Shown piece after piece: positions 48,368 through 56,519 of a DNA stretch of 64,000 bases. The first letter of the stretch is position 1. Every line of letters begins with the position of its first letter. A program made the translations under genes and the position numbers. The stretch spans positions 149,304 to 213,303 of the forward strand of contig JAPLSH010000019.1 of assembly GCA_026398735.1 (NCBI GenBank). Direction: 5' to 3'. The DNA is from Pseudomonadota bacterium. Lineage in GTDB: Bacteria > Pseudomonadota > Gammaproteobacteria > Steroidobacterales > Steroidobacteraceae. Under the pieces are notes generated by a model. That model ran no database searches and was not told where the DNA came from. It was given only the letters and a program-made list of their open reading frames with translations.

Positions 48368-48391
48368 GGCGTGTTAATGCCATAAAGCGCT

Positions 48392-48405
48392 AAGTTTAGA
48401 AACTT
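48392..48405. promoter_or_regulatory. Inverted repeat upstream of the MFS gene, possible operator
   Basis: AAGTTTAGAAACTT is a 6-bp perfect inverted repeat with a 2-base centre. It is flanked by AGCGCT at 48386-48391 and 48418-48423. Located 25 bases upstream of the MFS start in the 119-base divergent gap. It could be a regulator site; no -35/-10 pair was convincing. Confidence 0.35.
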
Positions 48406-48486
48406 GAATTCCAGTTCAGCGCTCGAGCTCGGGTGTACTGGTAGCGCGCTGCGTATCGCGAGAGTCTGTGCATAGGACGTTAGCAA

Positions 48487-48885
48487 TTGAAACTGTCCCT
48501 CAAATATTCGTTGGTGGGCTGCGGGGCCTTGGCTGTATTGAGCTTGGTGCAGTGGGCCAGGCCCTTGAGCGCTAGCGCCACGGCACCCGTGCGCCACCTG
48601 CTCGGTGTGCTGCCGAACGTGACAGCTGCCATCGCCATCCCCTTCGTGCTGCTGTCGATATGGGCCGACCAGCACCCCGATGCGATGCCTGCCGATGCTC
48701 GGTACCGGTTCGCTCTCTACAGCAGTGTCACGGGTGTAGGGCTGGTGGCCTGGGAGTTCTTCCAGCAGTCCGGCCGCAGCCTCGTATTTGATCCGCAGGA
48801 CCTGGTTGCGACGCTGGTGGGCTGTGTCTTGGCTTGGGCGCTGTTTAGTGTTGCCACGCCCTCAGAAGGCGGCGGCGTCCGCTAG
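48487..48885 (+). CDS. VanZ-like small membrane protein
   Basis: 132 residues, four predicted membrane helices (about 8-28, 42-62, 76-92, 106-123). LGVLPNVTAAIAIPF, WEFFQQ and FDPQDLVATLVGCVLA fit the small VanZ/DUF2809-type membrane family, whose role is generally unknown. The start is TTG 48487, preceded by AGGAC; no ATG or GTG is available near the N-terminus. It is followed 12 bases later by a methyltransferase gene, possibly an operon. Confidence 0.6.
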   Translation: MKLSLKYSLVGCGALAVLSLVQWARPLSASATAPVRHLLGVLPNVTAAIAIPFVLLSIWADQHPDAMPADARYRFALYSSVTGVGLVAWEFFQQSGRSLVFDPQDLVATLVGCVLAWALFSVATPSEGGGVR

Positions 48886-48897
48886 TAAGAACGACGT

Positions 48898-49506
48898 ATG
48901 GCAAACCCTGAATCACGCGATGTAATTGGTGACTCCGCAGTGATGTGGAACGCAGTGGCACAGGACTTCATAGCTCGGCGTAGTCCTGACATTGGCGTTG
49001 CTGCGGTGACGGATTGGGCAGTCGCTATCGGCGCTGGTGGGTCTATCCTTGATTTGGGCTGTGGGCATGGCGTTCCCATTGCATCTGCTCTGATGGAAAT
49101 GGGGTTTGATGTCTATGGCATAGACGCATCGGCCCAGATGGTGCTGGAGTTCCGGCGCAGGTTGCCGACAGCTCACATATGCTGCGAGGCGGTCGAGGAA
49201 TCCAACTACTTCGGTCGGCAATTTGATGCAGCAATCGCAATTGGCTTGATCTTTCTGCTCAGTGAGCAGTCTCAGCGACAGGTGCTCACCCGGTTATCTG
49301 CTGCTGTACGCCCTGCCGGGGCCTTGCTGTTCACGGCACCGGCTCAATCTGTGTCCTGGCCAGATAGCCTTACCGGGCAACAGTCACTGTCGTTAGGCCG
49401 CGAGGCCTACATTGCGCTGCTTGAGTCCTGCGGCTTTGAACTGGCCGATGAGTTTGATGACGAAGGCGGTAATCACTATTACTGCGCGCAGCGAATCGGT
49501 ATATAA
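48898..49506 (+). CDS. Class I SAM-dependent methyltransferase
   Basis: 202 residues. SAM-binding motif I ILDLGCGHGVPIASAL, motif post-I VYGIDAS, motif II FDAAIAIG, motif III RPAGALLFT. No further domain, so the substrate is not evident; the size fits small-molecule methyltransferases. ATG 48898 lacks a strong ribosome binding site. Confidence 0.85.
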   Translation: MANPESRDVIGDSAVMWNAVAQDFIARRSPDIGVAAVTDWAVAIGAGGSILDLGCGHGVPIASALMEMGFDVYGIDASAQMVLEFRRRLPTAHICCEAVEESNYFGRQFDAAIAIGLIFLLSEQSQRQVLTRLSAAVRPAGALLFTAPAQSVSWPDSLTGQQSLSLGREAYIALLESCGFELADEFDDEGGNHYYCAQRIGI

Positions 49507-49559
49507 AGCGAGGCAAGGCGGCGAAGACCGCTAGTTAAAAAAACTGGGGAGAGCACGCA

Positions 49560-50759
49560 ATGAAGTACGCGATCTGGTTCGTGCGGTTCTGGTATGTGGC
49601 GTGGATGATTCCCGCCGGTATCGAGCATTTCTATCACATCTATCCGCAGCCTGGCGCCGGCACTCCGCATCCGTTGGCAGCCGAGATGCTCAGTGCATTG
49701 CTGAGTACGCACCTGTTCGATGTCGTCAAGGCAGTCGAACTGCTGCTGGGTCTGGCGGTGCTGTTTGGCTTCTTCACGCCGCTTTGGTTACTGGCCTGCA
49801 TGCCGGTCGCGTTTTGTGTTTTCTGGTGGGACGCGCCGCTGTCCAACTGGAGCACCAACAGCGTCATCGCCGGGGCGAGGGTGCTGGCCTCCAATCTGCT
49901 GTTATGCGTGGCTTATATCGCCAGCCTGCGGGCGATGTTCACCTTGCGCGCAAGCGTGGCCGGTGCCGGCAAGTGGGTGCCGGTCGCCCGCGTGGCGTTT
50001 GGCGCGTTGATGCTAGCCAATGGCGTCAATCATTTCTTCCTCCCGCTTTGGCCGACGCCATCCGGCGCAACAGCTCTTTCCGCGCAACTGATGACCGCGC
50101 TGGTCAACTCCAGCCTGCTCGACGTCTGCATGCTGATTGAACTGGTCGCCGGCGTGCTGATCCTGGCGGGCACTTTTGTGCCGGCCGCGCTGTGCACAGT
50201 CATGGCGGTATCGACCTGCGCCTTGTTCTGGGCGCTGCTGGATCAGCAGCCGGTCACGCTTGCATTGGGTCTGGCTGCGTTTGCCCTGAACGGTCTGCTG
50301 ATGCTGGCCTACCTGCCGTACTACAAGGGTGTTCTGCAGCGCGCACCGCTGACGCTGGGCGAGACAGATCCGCACACTTCGTGGAATGCCTTGTTCGTGC
50401 AGCCCGGTGGGCGAACCTCGCGCGCTCAGTTCACTGTGGCTTTGGTCCCGCTGATGCTGGCCACGGCGTGGTATGCGGTAAAGGGTCCGGCTGTCGACTA
50501 CGCCCCGTGGGGCGTGCTGGTGCTGGTGTACCCGGCAGTCGCGCTGCATATCGGGCGTTTGCATGACATGGGTCGCAGCCCGTGGTTGACGCTGGTTCCG
50601 GCTGTACTGTCGGTGCTGGCTATGCTCGTGTGGGCAGGGCGCATCAGTCTGGGCGCGACGCTGGATGCGACAGTGCCGGTTGCGGCCTTGGTTGCTTGTA
50701 CCGGCCTTGCGGCCTGGTGCTGCAGGGCCCCGGCGCATGCGGAGGCCAATTCGGTTTGA
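49560..50759 (+). CDS. Membrane protein with two DoxX-like units and a C-terminal DUF805-like unit
   Basis: 399 residues. Two similar four-helix parts, about residues 1-130 and 135-260, share an (A/L)xGxxHF(Y/F) motif at helix 1 (AGIEHFYH, NGVNHFFL), then a conserved VELLLGLAVL / IELVAGVLIL helix; this resembles DoxX-like proteins. The last third (about 285-390) has GGRTSRAQF and HIGRLHDMGRSPWLT, the hallmark spacing of DUF805. GGGGAGAG precedes ATG 49560. Function unknown. Confidence 0.72.
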   Translation: MKYAIWFVRFWYVAWMIPAGIEHFYHIYPQPGAGTPHPLAAEMLSALLSTHLFDVVKAVELLLGLAVLFGFFTPLWLLACMPVAFCVFWWDAPLSNWSTNSVIAGARVLASNLLLCVAYIASLRAMFTLRASVAGAGKWVPVARVAFGALMLANGVNHFFLPLWPTPSGATALSAQLMTALVNSSLLDVCMLIELVAGVLILAGTFVPAALCTVMAVSTCALFWALLDQQPVTLALGLAAFALNGLLMLAYLPYYKGVLQRAPLTLGETDPHTSWNALFVQPGGRTSRAQFTVALVPLMLATAWYAVKGPAVDYAPWGVLVLVYPAVALHIGRLHDMGRSPWLTLVPAVLSVLAMLVWAGRISLGATLDATVPVAALVACTGLAAWCCRAPAHAEANSV

Positions 50760-50765
50760 ACTGAG

Positions 50766-50808
50766 TCTCCCGGTCAGGCTGGAACGCCTTGAATGAATGA
50801 CCGGGAGA
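50766..50808. repeat. 11-bp inverted repeat downstream of tRNA-Leu
   Basis: TCTCCCGGTCA (50766-50776) and TGACCGGGAGA (50798-50808) are exact complements, with a 21-base loop. The element lies 6 bases from the membrane-protein stop and 6 bases from the tRNA-Leu 3' end, so it could end both convergent transcripts, although no T-run is present. Confidence 0.45.
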
Positions 50809-50814
50809 ATCTGA

Positions 50815-50917
<103 letters not shown>

Positions 50918-50929
50918 TCAGGGGCGGCA

Positions 50930-50958
50930 AATGTAATCAGCGCAGCCCGGACTGTCAA
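50930..50958 (-). promoter_or_regulatory. Promoter of tRNA-Leu
   Basis: On the minus strand, consensus TTGACA (50958-50953), a 17-base spacer and TACATT (50935-50930). Predicted start near 50923, about 24 bases before the tRNA, so the leader contains the duplicated tRNA fragment. Confidence 0.7.
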
Positions 50959-51053
50959 TCAAAAGCGCTGATTTCGCGGATGGTTGTCGCAGCCACGGAG
51001 CCGGTGTAGCGTCAGGCTCGATTGCATTACTTCAACAAGATTCAGGGGATCCT

Positions 51054-51611
51054 ATGACCAAGTCCATGCTCGCTGCTGCTGCGGCCTTGCTGCTGGCGGT
51101 ACTGCCGGCCACCAGCCGTGCCGGTTACGCTGATGACCGTGCCGAGATCATGAACCTGTCCAACCGCTACATGGTGGCGGTGGATGCCGGTGACATCGAG
51201 ACCGTGATGTCGACTTGGGCAGATGATGGCGTGCTGGTCTGGATCTATGGCACCGAGGTGGGCAAGGCCGCTGTCCGCAAGGCCATGTCGGGCTTTGGCG
51301 GCGGTAAGGCCGTCACCATTCCCGATGGCGCGACGTCGCGGCCTCGTACCCGCCACCAGATCATCAATCATGTGATCGATATCGAGGGCAATAAGGCCAA
51401 GACCATCGCTTATTGGTTTGCGCTGACTAACAACACGCCGCAGAAGGACGTGCAGTTACTGTACTTCGGGCACTACGAAGACACGCTCGAGAAAATCAAC
51501 GGCAAGTGGCTGTTCAAGAGCCGCCACGTTTACAACGAGACGCAGGTCAATCGCGCGCTGTTCTATCCGGGCCTGGGTGAGAAAGACCCGCGCGTTCCGG
51601 CCAAGAAGTAA
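51054..51611 (+). CDS. Secreted SnoaL/NTF2-like protein
   Basis: 185 residues. Signal peptide MTKSMLAAAAALLLAVLPAT, cleaved near SRAGYA. One NTF2-like unit: RAEIMNLSNRYMVAVDAGDI, ADDGVLVW, VGKAAVRKAM, 'HQIINHVIDIEGNKAKTIAYW' and LEKINGKWLFKSRHV. It belongs to the same SnoaL_4-like group as the three-gene run at 39-43 kb but has a single domain and no coiled lead. It is 3 bases upstream of a lipase-like gene. Function unknown. Confidence 0.8.
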   Translation: MTKSMLAAAAALLLAVLPATSRAGYADDRAEIMNLSNRYMVAVDAGDIETVMSTWADDGVLVWIYGTEVGKAAVRKAMSGFGGGKAVTIPDGATSRPRTRHQIINHVIDIEGNKAKTIAYWFALTNNTPQKDVQLLYFGHYEDTLEKINGKWLFKSRHVYNETQVNRALFYPGLGEKDPRVPAKK

Positions 51612-51614
51612 ACG

Positions 51615-52442
51615 ATGCGTTGCGTCAGTGCAGTGGTGGGTGTGTGGGCAGTACTGGCCTGCACCACTGCGCTGGCCGCAGCGCCGCCTTCTGGCAGCGT
51701 GTATGTGGCAATGGGCAGCTCCTATGCAGCAGGTCCCGGCATCACCACAGTGGTCGAGGGTTCTCCTGCTCGCTGCGCGCGCTCGCGTGACAACTACCCG
51801 CACCAGTTGGCGCAGTTGCGGGGCTACAAACTGATCGATGCCAGCTGCAGTGGCGCCACGACTGCCCATCTGCTTGGCAACTGGAATGAGCTTGCGCCGC
51901 AGCTCGATGCGCTGACAGTCGATGCCGCACTGGTCACAGTCACCATCGGTGGCAACGATCTTGCCTATATGGGTTCGCTGATGGCGGCGTCGGGTTGTGC
52001 GGCGCGTGGGCAGCAGGGCAGCTGTGCTGGTGTGGTCACGCCTACAGAGGCCGATTACCAAGGTGTCGCGGCTCGGCTGCGTCAAATCCTTGCCGAAGTG
52101 CGCCGGCGTGCTCCTAAGGCGCGGCCGGTGTTCGTCGATTACTTCACTGTGCTACCCGAAGGCGCCACCTGTACTGCCGCGCCGATGGCTGCCGCCGATG
52201 CAACGCTGCTGCGCGACGTGGCTGCGAGGCTTGCGGCGTTGACGGCCCAGGTGGCGCAGCAGGGCGGTGCAGAGCTGCTGAGGCTCTCGCAACTGACGGC
52301 CGCGCACCACGTCTGTGCGGCCGAGCCTTGGCTCAACGGATTTGTTCGACCTGCGGGTGATTCGCCTTGGTCGCCGTACCACCCCACGTTGCAGGGCATG
52401 ACCGGCGCGGCACGTGCGCTGGACAGCCTGCTGGGACGCTGA
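51615..52442 (+). CDS. Secreted SGNH/GDSL hydrolase
   Basis: 275 residues with a signal peptide (cleavage near ALAAAP). Esterase or lipase of the SGNH fold. Block I VAMGSSYAAGPG (Ser nucleophile, GxSxxxG), block II Gly in CSGATT, block III IGGNDLAY, block V WSPYHPTLQG with the catalytic His. Four or more cysteines (CARS, CSG, C-AARGQQGSC, TCTA, HHVCA) suggest disulfides, as in the actinobacterial SGNH lipases. Close coupling with the NTF2-like gene suggests they act on the same exported substrate. Confidence 0.88.
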   Translation: MRCVSAVVGVWAVLACTTALAAAPPSGSVYVAMGSSYAAGPGITTVVEGSPARCARSRDNYPHQLAQLRGYKLIDASCSGATTAHLLGNWNELAPQLDALTVDAALVTVTIGGNDLAYMGSLMAASGCAARGQQGSCAGVVTPTEADYQGVAARLRQILAEVRRRAPKARPVFVDYFTVLPEGATCTAAPMAAADATLLRDVAARLAALTAQVAQQGGAELLRLSQLTAAHHVCAAEPWLNGFVRPAGDSPWSPYHPTLQGMTGAARALDSLLGR

Positions 52443-52489
52443 AAAGCCGCAGCGCCGCCTGCGGCGGCGGCGAGGTGTACCATGAGGGG

Positions 52490-54520
52490 GTGAAAAAACG
52501 CATCCCCAAGTCGTCGGGGCCGCCTCGCGGTCGCCCGGCGCAATTCGGGGGCCGTCGTCCGGACCGGCCCCATTCCAAAACTACACTCGATTCGCAGGTG
52601 CTTGAAGGCACTGTCTTGGCCAACCGCGCGGGCTTCGGCTTTGTGCGCGTAGAGGGCATGACCGACAACATCTTCCTGCCACCGCGGGAGATGTCGGGCT
52701 TGATGCACGGCGATCGCGTGCGCGTGGTGGCCGAGCAGGGCAGCGACAAGCGCTGGTCGGGTCGGGTCGAGAAGATGCTCGAGCGTGGCATCGAAGCCTT
52801 CTTGGGCACTATCGAAATCCAAGGCCGCACCGCCAGTGTGCATTCAGCCGACCGGCGTTTAGCGCTGTACTGTCATGTGCAGCTCGAACACCTCGGTGGC
52901 GCACGTCATGGTGATTGGGTTATCGCCCGCATCCTCAAATATCCGGCTGACGGTGGCGTTGGCACGGCGCGGGTTGAAAAGCGTCTGGATCCGGAGCTTC
53001 CGGTCACGCTGGCCACAGAGGCTTCTATTGCCCGCTTTGACCTGCCAGGTGAGTTCACCGCAGAAGTGCAGCAGCAGGCTGATGCCTATGGCAGTGAGAT
53101 TGATCAGGCTGAGGCTGCAAAGCGTATTGATCTGCGTCACCTGCCGCTGGTCACCATCGACGGCGAGGACGCCAAAGACTTTGATGATGCCGTGTATGCC
53201 GAAGCGGTAGAGGGCGGTTGGCGGCTGATCGTGGCCATCGCCGATGTCAGTCACTACGTGCGTGAAGGTACTGCTCTCGATGACGAAGCGCGGGCGCGCG
53301 GCACATCCGTGTATTTCCCGCAGCGAGTTATCCCGATGTTGCCGCCGGCGCTGTCAGATCGACTGTGCTCGCTGCAGCCGCAGGTAGATCGCCTGTGTCT
53401 GGTGGCCGACATGCAGGTGTCGCGCGCTGGCGCGCTCAAGTCCGCTACGTTCTATCCCTCGGTGATGCGCTCGGCTGCACGCCTGACCTACAACCTCGCG
53501 CATGCGGCGTTGTTTGAGGGTCGTCCCGAATCACGTCGCAAGATCGGCGCCGTGCTGGATCGTCTGCTGCCGCTGGTTGATGTGTATAGAGCCCTGGTGG
53601 CTGCACGTGGCAAGCGCGGCGCACTGGACTTTGATGCGCCTGAAGCGCGGTTTGATATCGATGCCGCCGAGCACATCAAAGGCATCGGTCTGTATGCACG
53701 TAACGATGCGCACAAGCTCATCGAAGAGTGCATGGTGCTGGCCAACGTGGCAGCCGCTCGTGAGCTTGAATCCAATCAACAGCCGACGTTGTTTCGCGTT
53801 CACGCGGTACCGGAAGAGCGCAAGCTCGACAACCTGGTCACTACGCTGCGCGCGTTGGGCATTGGTCTGGAATTGCCTGCCGAGGTCACCACGCGTGACC
53901 TTGCTAAGATTGCGCCGCGCATCAAAGACCCTGCAGCACGGCCGTTTATCGAATCGCTGGTAGTGCGTTCGATGATGCAGGCCGTCTATCAGCCGGCCAA
54001 CATCGGTCACTTTGGTTTGGCGCTCAAGCAGTACGCGCACTTCACCTCACCGATCCGTCGCTATCCCGACTTGCTGGTGCATCGCTCGATCAAGGCGCGC
54101 TTGTCGTCCAAGGATCCTGCCGGTCGCAGCTACAGCGTCGAGCAGATGCTGGTGATGGGCGAGCAACTGACCAGTCTCGAAAAGCGCTCCGATGAAGCTG
54201 ATCGCTATGTCGACAACTTCCTCAAATGCGTTTATCTGCGAGACCGCATCGGCCAGACTTTTGAAGGTCTTATTACCACTGTGGTGGACTTCGGTTGCTT
54301 CGTGCACATCATCGAAGCCGCTACCGATGGGCTGCTGCACATCGACAACCTGACGGATGACGAATACGTGAAAGACGACGACGGGCAGGCCTGGGTGGGC
54401 CTCAACAACAAACGCCGCTTGCGGCTCGGTACCCATGTGCGTGTAGTGGTGACGGCGGTCAACCCGGTTGAGGGCTTGATCGACCTGGACCTGGCTCTCG
54501 AGCCGGTGGTGCTCAAATGA
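52490..54520 (+). CDS. rnr: Ribonuclease R (short form)
   Basis: 676 residues from GTG 52490 (V/MKKRIPKSSG). 3'-5' exoribonuclease that degrades structured RNA. Order: short basic N-terminus, cold-shock domains (about 35-190), RNB domain with the catalytic DGEDAKDFDDAVY, SVYFPQRVIPMLP and HFTSPIRRYPDLLVHR, C-terminal S1 domain (GLITTVVDFGCFVHI). It lacks both the N-terminal helix-turn-helix and the Lys-rich tail of E. coli RNase R (813 residues). TACCAT at 52478-52483 is spaced for a leaderless mRNA, although GAGGGG before the GTG could also act as ribosome binding site. Overlaps rlmB by ATGA. Confidence 0.93.
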   Translation: MKKRIPKSSGPPRGRPAQFGGRRPDRPHSKTTLDSQVLEGTVLANRAGFGFVRVEGMTDNIFLPPREMSGLMHGDRVRVVAEQGSDKRWSGRVEKMLERGIEAFLGTIEIQGRTASVHSADRRLALYCHVQLEHLGGARHGDWVIARILKYPADGGVGTARVEKRLDPELPVTLATEASIARFDLPGEFTAEVQQQADAYGSEIDQAEAAKRIDLRHLPLVTIDGEDAKDFDDAVYAEAVEGGWRLIVAIADVSHYVREGTALDDEARARGTSVYFPQRVIPMLPPALSDRLCSLQPQVDRLCLVADMQVSRAGALKSATFYPSVMRSAARLTYNLAHAALFEGRPESRRKIGAVLDRLLPLVDVYRALVAARGKRGALDFDAPEARFDIDAAEHIKGIGLYARNDAHKLIEECMVLANVAAARELESNQQPTLFRVHAVPEERKLDNLVTTLRALGIGLELPAEVTTRDLAKIAPRIKDPAARPFIESLVVRSMMQAVYQPANIGHFGLALKQYAHFTSPIRRYPDLLVHRSIKARLSSKDPAGRSYSVEQMLVMGEQLTSLEKRSDEADRYVDNFLKCVYLRDRIGQTFEGLITTVVDFGCFVHIIEAATDGLLHIDNLTDDEYVKDDDGQAWVGLNNKRRLRLGTHVRVVVTAVNPVEGLIDLDLALEPVVLK

Positions 54521-55263
54521 GTGAGCCGCAGATGGTCTATGGACTACACGCGGTGCGGGCGCTGCTAAAGCGTTTTCCGCAGCGGGTGCGCAAAGTGGCG
54601 CTGCAGTTGCGTCGTGATGATGATCGCAGCCGTGAGATCGAGGCGCTGTCGCGTGAAGCTGGTCTGCGCGTGGATCGAGTCGATGCCGAACAACTGCGCC
54701 GCTGGGTGGGTGAGGTGGTGCACCAGGGCGTGGTGGCTCAGGTAGAGCCGATCAAGCCCTGGACTGAAGCGGATCTGGTCGAGGCAATCGCCAACACGCC
54801 CGATGCGCTGGTGCTGGTGCTCGATGGCGTGACCGATCCGCACAATTTAGGCGCCTGTCTGCGTACTGCAGATGCCTGCGGCGCGCTGGCCGTGGTGGTG
54901 CCGCGTGACCGCGCCGCCGGGCTCAATCCGACCGTGCGCAAAGTGGCTGCCGGTGCTGCCGAGACCACGCCCATTGTCACAGTCACTAATCTGTCCCGGG
55001 CCCTCAAGCTGTTGCAGGAGGCAGGGTTGTGGGTGGTGGGCGCCGATGCCGAGGGCCCGCATCTGGCGGCCGATACCGATCTGACCGGCCCGCGGGCGCT
55101 GGTGCTCGGCGCCGAGGGTGCGGGGCTGCGCGAGCTCACCCGGCGCCAATGCGATTACCTGGTGCGGTTGCCGCAACTAGGCAGCGTCGAGAGTCTCAAC
55201 GTGTCGGTTGCCACCGGCATGTTGCTTTACGAGTCCGTACGCCAGCGTGCCAAGGGACGCTGA
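54517..55263 (+). CDS. rlmB: 23S rRNA (guanosine-2'-O)-methyltransferase
   Basis: 248 residues, ATGA overlap with rnr. Methylates G2251 of 23S rRNA. SPOUT-fold marks: YGLHAVRALLKR, LDGVTDPHNLGACLRTADA, LVLGAEGAGL and VESLNVSVATGMLLYE, which form the knot. rnr-rlmB is a conserved pair. Confidence 0.95.
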   Translation: MSEPQMVYGLHAVRALLKRFPQRVRKVALQLRRDDDRSREIEALSREAGLRVDRVDAEQLRRWVGEVVHQGVVAQVEPIKPWTEADLVEAIANTPDALVLVLDGVTDPHNLGACLRTADACGALAVVVPRDRAAGLNPTVRKVAAGAAETTPIVTVTNLSRALKLLQEAGLWVVGADAEGPHLAADTDLTGPRALVLGAEGAGLRELTRRQCDYLVRLPQLGSVESLNVSVATGMLLYESVRQRAKGR

Positions 55264-55284
55264 TTGCGGTTTTGACCTGTCGCC

Positions 55285-55313
55285 TTGCGATACGTGGCCC
55301 GCGCGCGTATCCT
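55285..55313 (+). promoter_or_regulatory. Candidate promoter of the rpsF operon
   Basis: TTGCGA (55285-55290), 17-base spacer, TATCCT (55308-55313); start near 55320, giving a leader of about 60 bases. Confidence 0.45.
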
Positions 55314-55328
55314 CGGCGGCCCTTCCTT

Positions 55329-55363
55329 GCCACACCGTCAACGCCTTGGGCGGGTGGCTTTTT
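55329..55363 (+). promoter_or_regulatory. Candidate S6:S18-binding leader structure before rpsF
   Basis: Outer stem GCCAC (55329-55333) with GTGGC (55354-55358), an unpaired ACCG containing CCG at 55335-55337, inner stem CGCC/GGCG (55342-55345 with 55349-55352), then TTTTT (55359-55363). The CCG bulge between two stems just before the rpsF ribosome binding site resembles the known rpsF-leader motif bound by S6:S18. The T-run also allows a terminator or attenuator reading. Confidence 0.45.
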
Positions 55364-55380
55364 CCTCAAGGAGGAACAAC

Positions 55381-55776
55381 ATGAGGCATTACGAGATCGT
55401 GGTACTGGTGCATCCAGACCAGAGCGAGCAGGTTCCGGCCATGCTCGAGCGCTACAAGAACATGGTTACCGCCGCAGGCGGTGCCGTGCACCGTGTCGAA
55501 GACTGGGGCCGTCGCCAACTGGCATACCCCATCGCCAAAGTGCACAAAGCTCACTACGTGCTGATGAACATCGAGACCGATCAGAAGACTCTGGTTGAGC
55601 TCAACGGTTCGTTCCGCTTCAGCGACGCCGTGCTGCGTTTCCTGGTCACTAGCTGCGACAAGGCCATTGTTGAGCCTTCGGCCATGGCGCGTGGCGAGGA
55701 TGAGGACAGCGACCGTCGTCGTGATCGTGATTCGCCCATGGGCGAGGACGATGACGGCCCGATGGGCCGCGGCTGA
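55381..55776 (+). CDS. rpsF: 30S ribosomal protein S6
   Basis: 131 residues. [18 protein letters not shown], then [20 protein letters not shown] and the [12 protein letters not shown] helix are standard S6. The C-terminal tail is rich in Asp, Glu and Arg, likely the acidic tail that receives glutamates in some species. CAAGGAGGAAC is a strong ribosome binding site; the start is at 55381, not the upstream in-frame ATG. No priB separates it from rpsR. Confidence 0.97.
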   Translation: MRHYEIVVLVHPDQSEQVPAMLERYKNMVTAAGGAVHRVEDWGRRQLAYPIAKVHKAHYVLMNIETDQKTLVELNGSFRFSDAVLRFLVTSCDKAIVEPSAMARGEDEDSDRRRDRDSPMGEDDDGPMGRG

Positions 55777-55799
55777 CCGTAACTTCCGGAGAACATCAC

Positions 55800-56024
55800 A
55801 TGTCACGTTTCATCCGTCGCAAGAAATTCTGCCGCTTCACCGCAGATGATGTCGAAACAATCGACTACAAAGATCTGGGTATTTTGAAGGGCTACATCTC
55901 GGAGACCGGCAAGATCGTCCCGAGCCGTATCACCGGTACTAAGAGCTTCTACCAGCGTCAGCTGGCAGTGGCCATCAAGCGCGCGCGTTATTTGGCGCTG
56001 CTGCCGTACACCGACCAGCACTGA
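55800..56024 (+). CDS. rpsR: 30S ribosomal protein S18
   Basis: 74 residues. [37 protein letters not shown] and [19 protein letters not shown] are characteristic. CGGAGAA acts as ribosome binding site. Co-transcribed with rpsF and rplI, standard order. Confidence 0.98.
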   Translation: MSRFIRRKKFCRFTADDVETIDYKDLGILKGYISETGKIVPSRITGTKSFYQRQLAVAIKRARYLALLPYTDQH

Positions 56025-56031
56025 GGTTCAC

Positions 56032-56487
56032 ATGGACATCATTCTCCTTGAAAAGGTCGCCAATCTGGGCTCCCTCGGTGACCGTGTGTCGGTGCGTTCT
56101 GGCTATGCGCGCAACTTTCTGTTGCCGCAGGGCAAGGCCACACTGGCCACTGCTGCTAACGTTGCGCGCTTTGAGGCGCGTCGTGCAGACCTTGAAAAGG
56201 CTGCTGCCGATCTGCTGGGTGCTGCCCAGACTCGTGCAGCCAGCTTCGATGGCTTCAAGCTCACGCTGACGGCCAAGGCCGGCAACGAAGGCAAGCTGTT
56301 CGGTTCGATCGGTACCGGCGACATCGCCGATGCCGCTACGGCCGCTGGCAAGCTGCTCGAGCGTGCCGAAGTGCGCATGCCTAACGGCCCGCTGCGCAGT
56401 GTCGGTGAGCACGTCGTGTCGGTGCATCTGCACGCAGATGTCGATGTCGATCTGGCTCTGGTCATCGTTGCCGAAGAGCAGGGCTGA
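56032..56487 (+). CDS. rplI: 50S ribosomal protein L9
   Basis: 151 residues. N-terminal [19 protein letters not shown] with [14 protein letters not shown], long connecting helix, C-terminal domain with [14 protein letters not shown]. Only 7 bases after rpsR. Full length. Confidence 0.97.
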   Translation: MDIILLEKVANLGSLGDRVSVRSGYARNFLLPQGKATLATAANVARFEARRADLEKAAADLLGAAQTRAASFDGFKLTLTAKAGNEGKLFGSIGTGDIADAATAAGKLLERAEVRMPNGPLRSVGEHVVSVHLHADVDVDLALVIVAEEQG

Positions 56488-56519
56488 CAACAGGGGTAGC
56501 GGTACGCAGAGCGCACGCA

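Noticed and set aside
55359-55363. Simple intrinsic terminator of rlmB at the T-run
   Set aside because: The hairpin has a CCG bulge and sits just before the rpsF ribosome binding site, which fits a leader element at least as well. A terminator role is not excluded, but I did not call it one.
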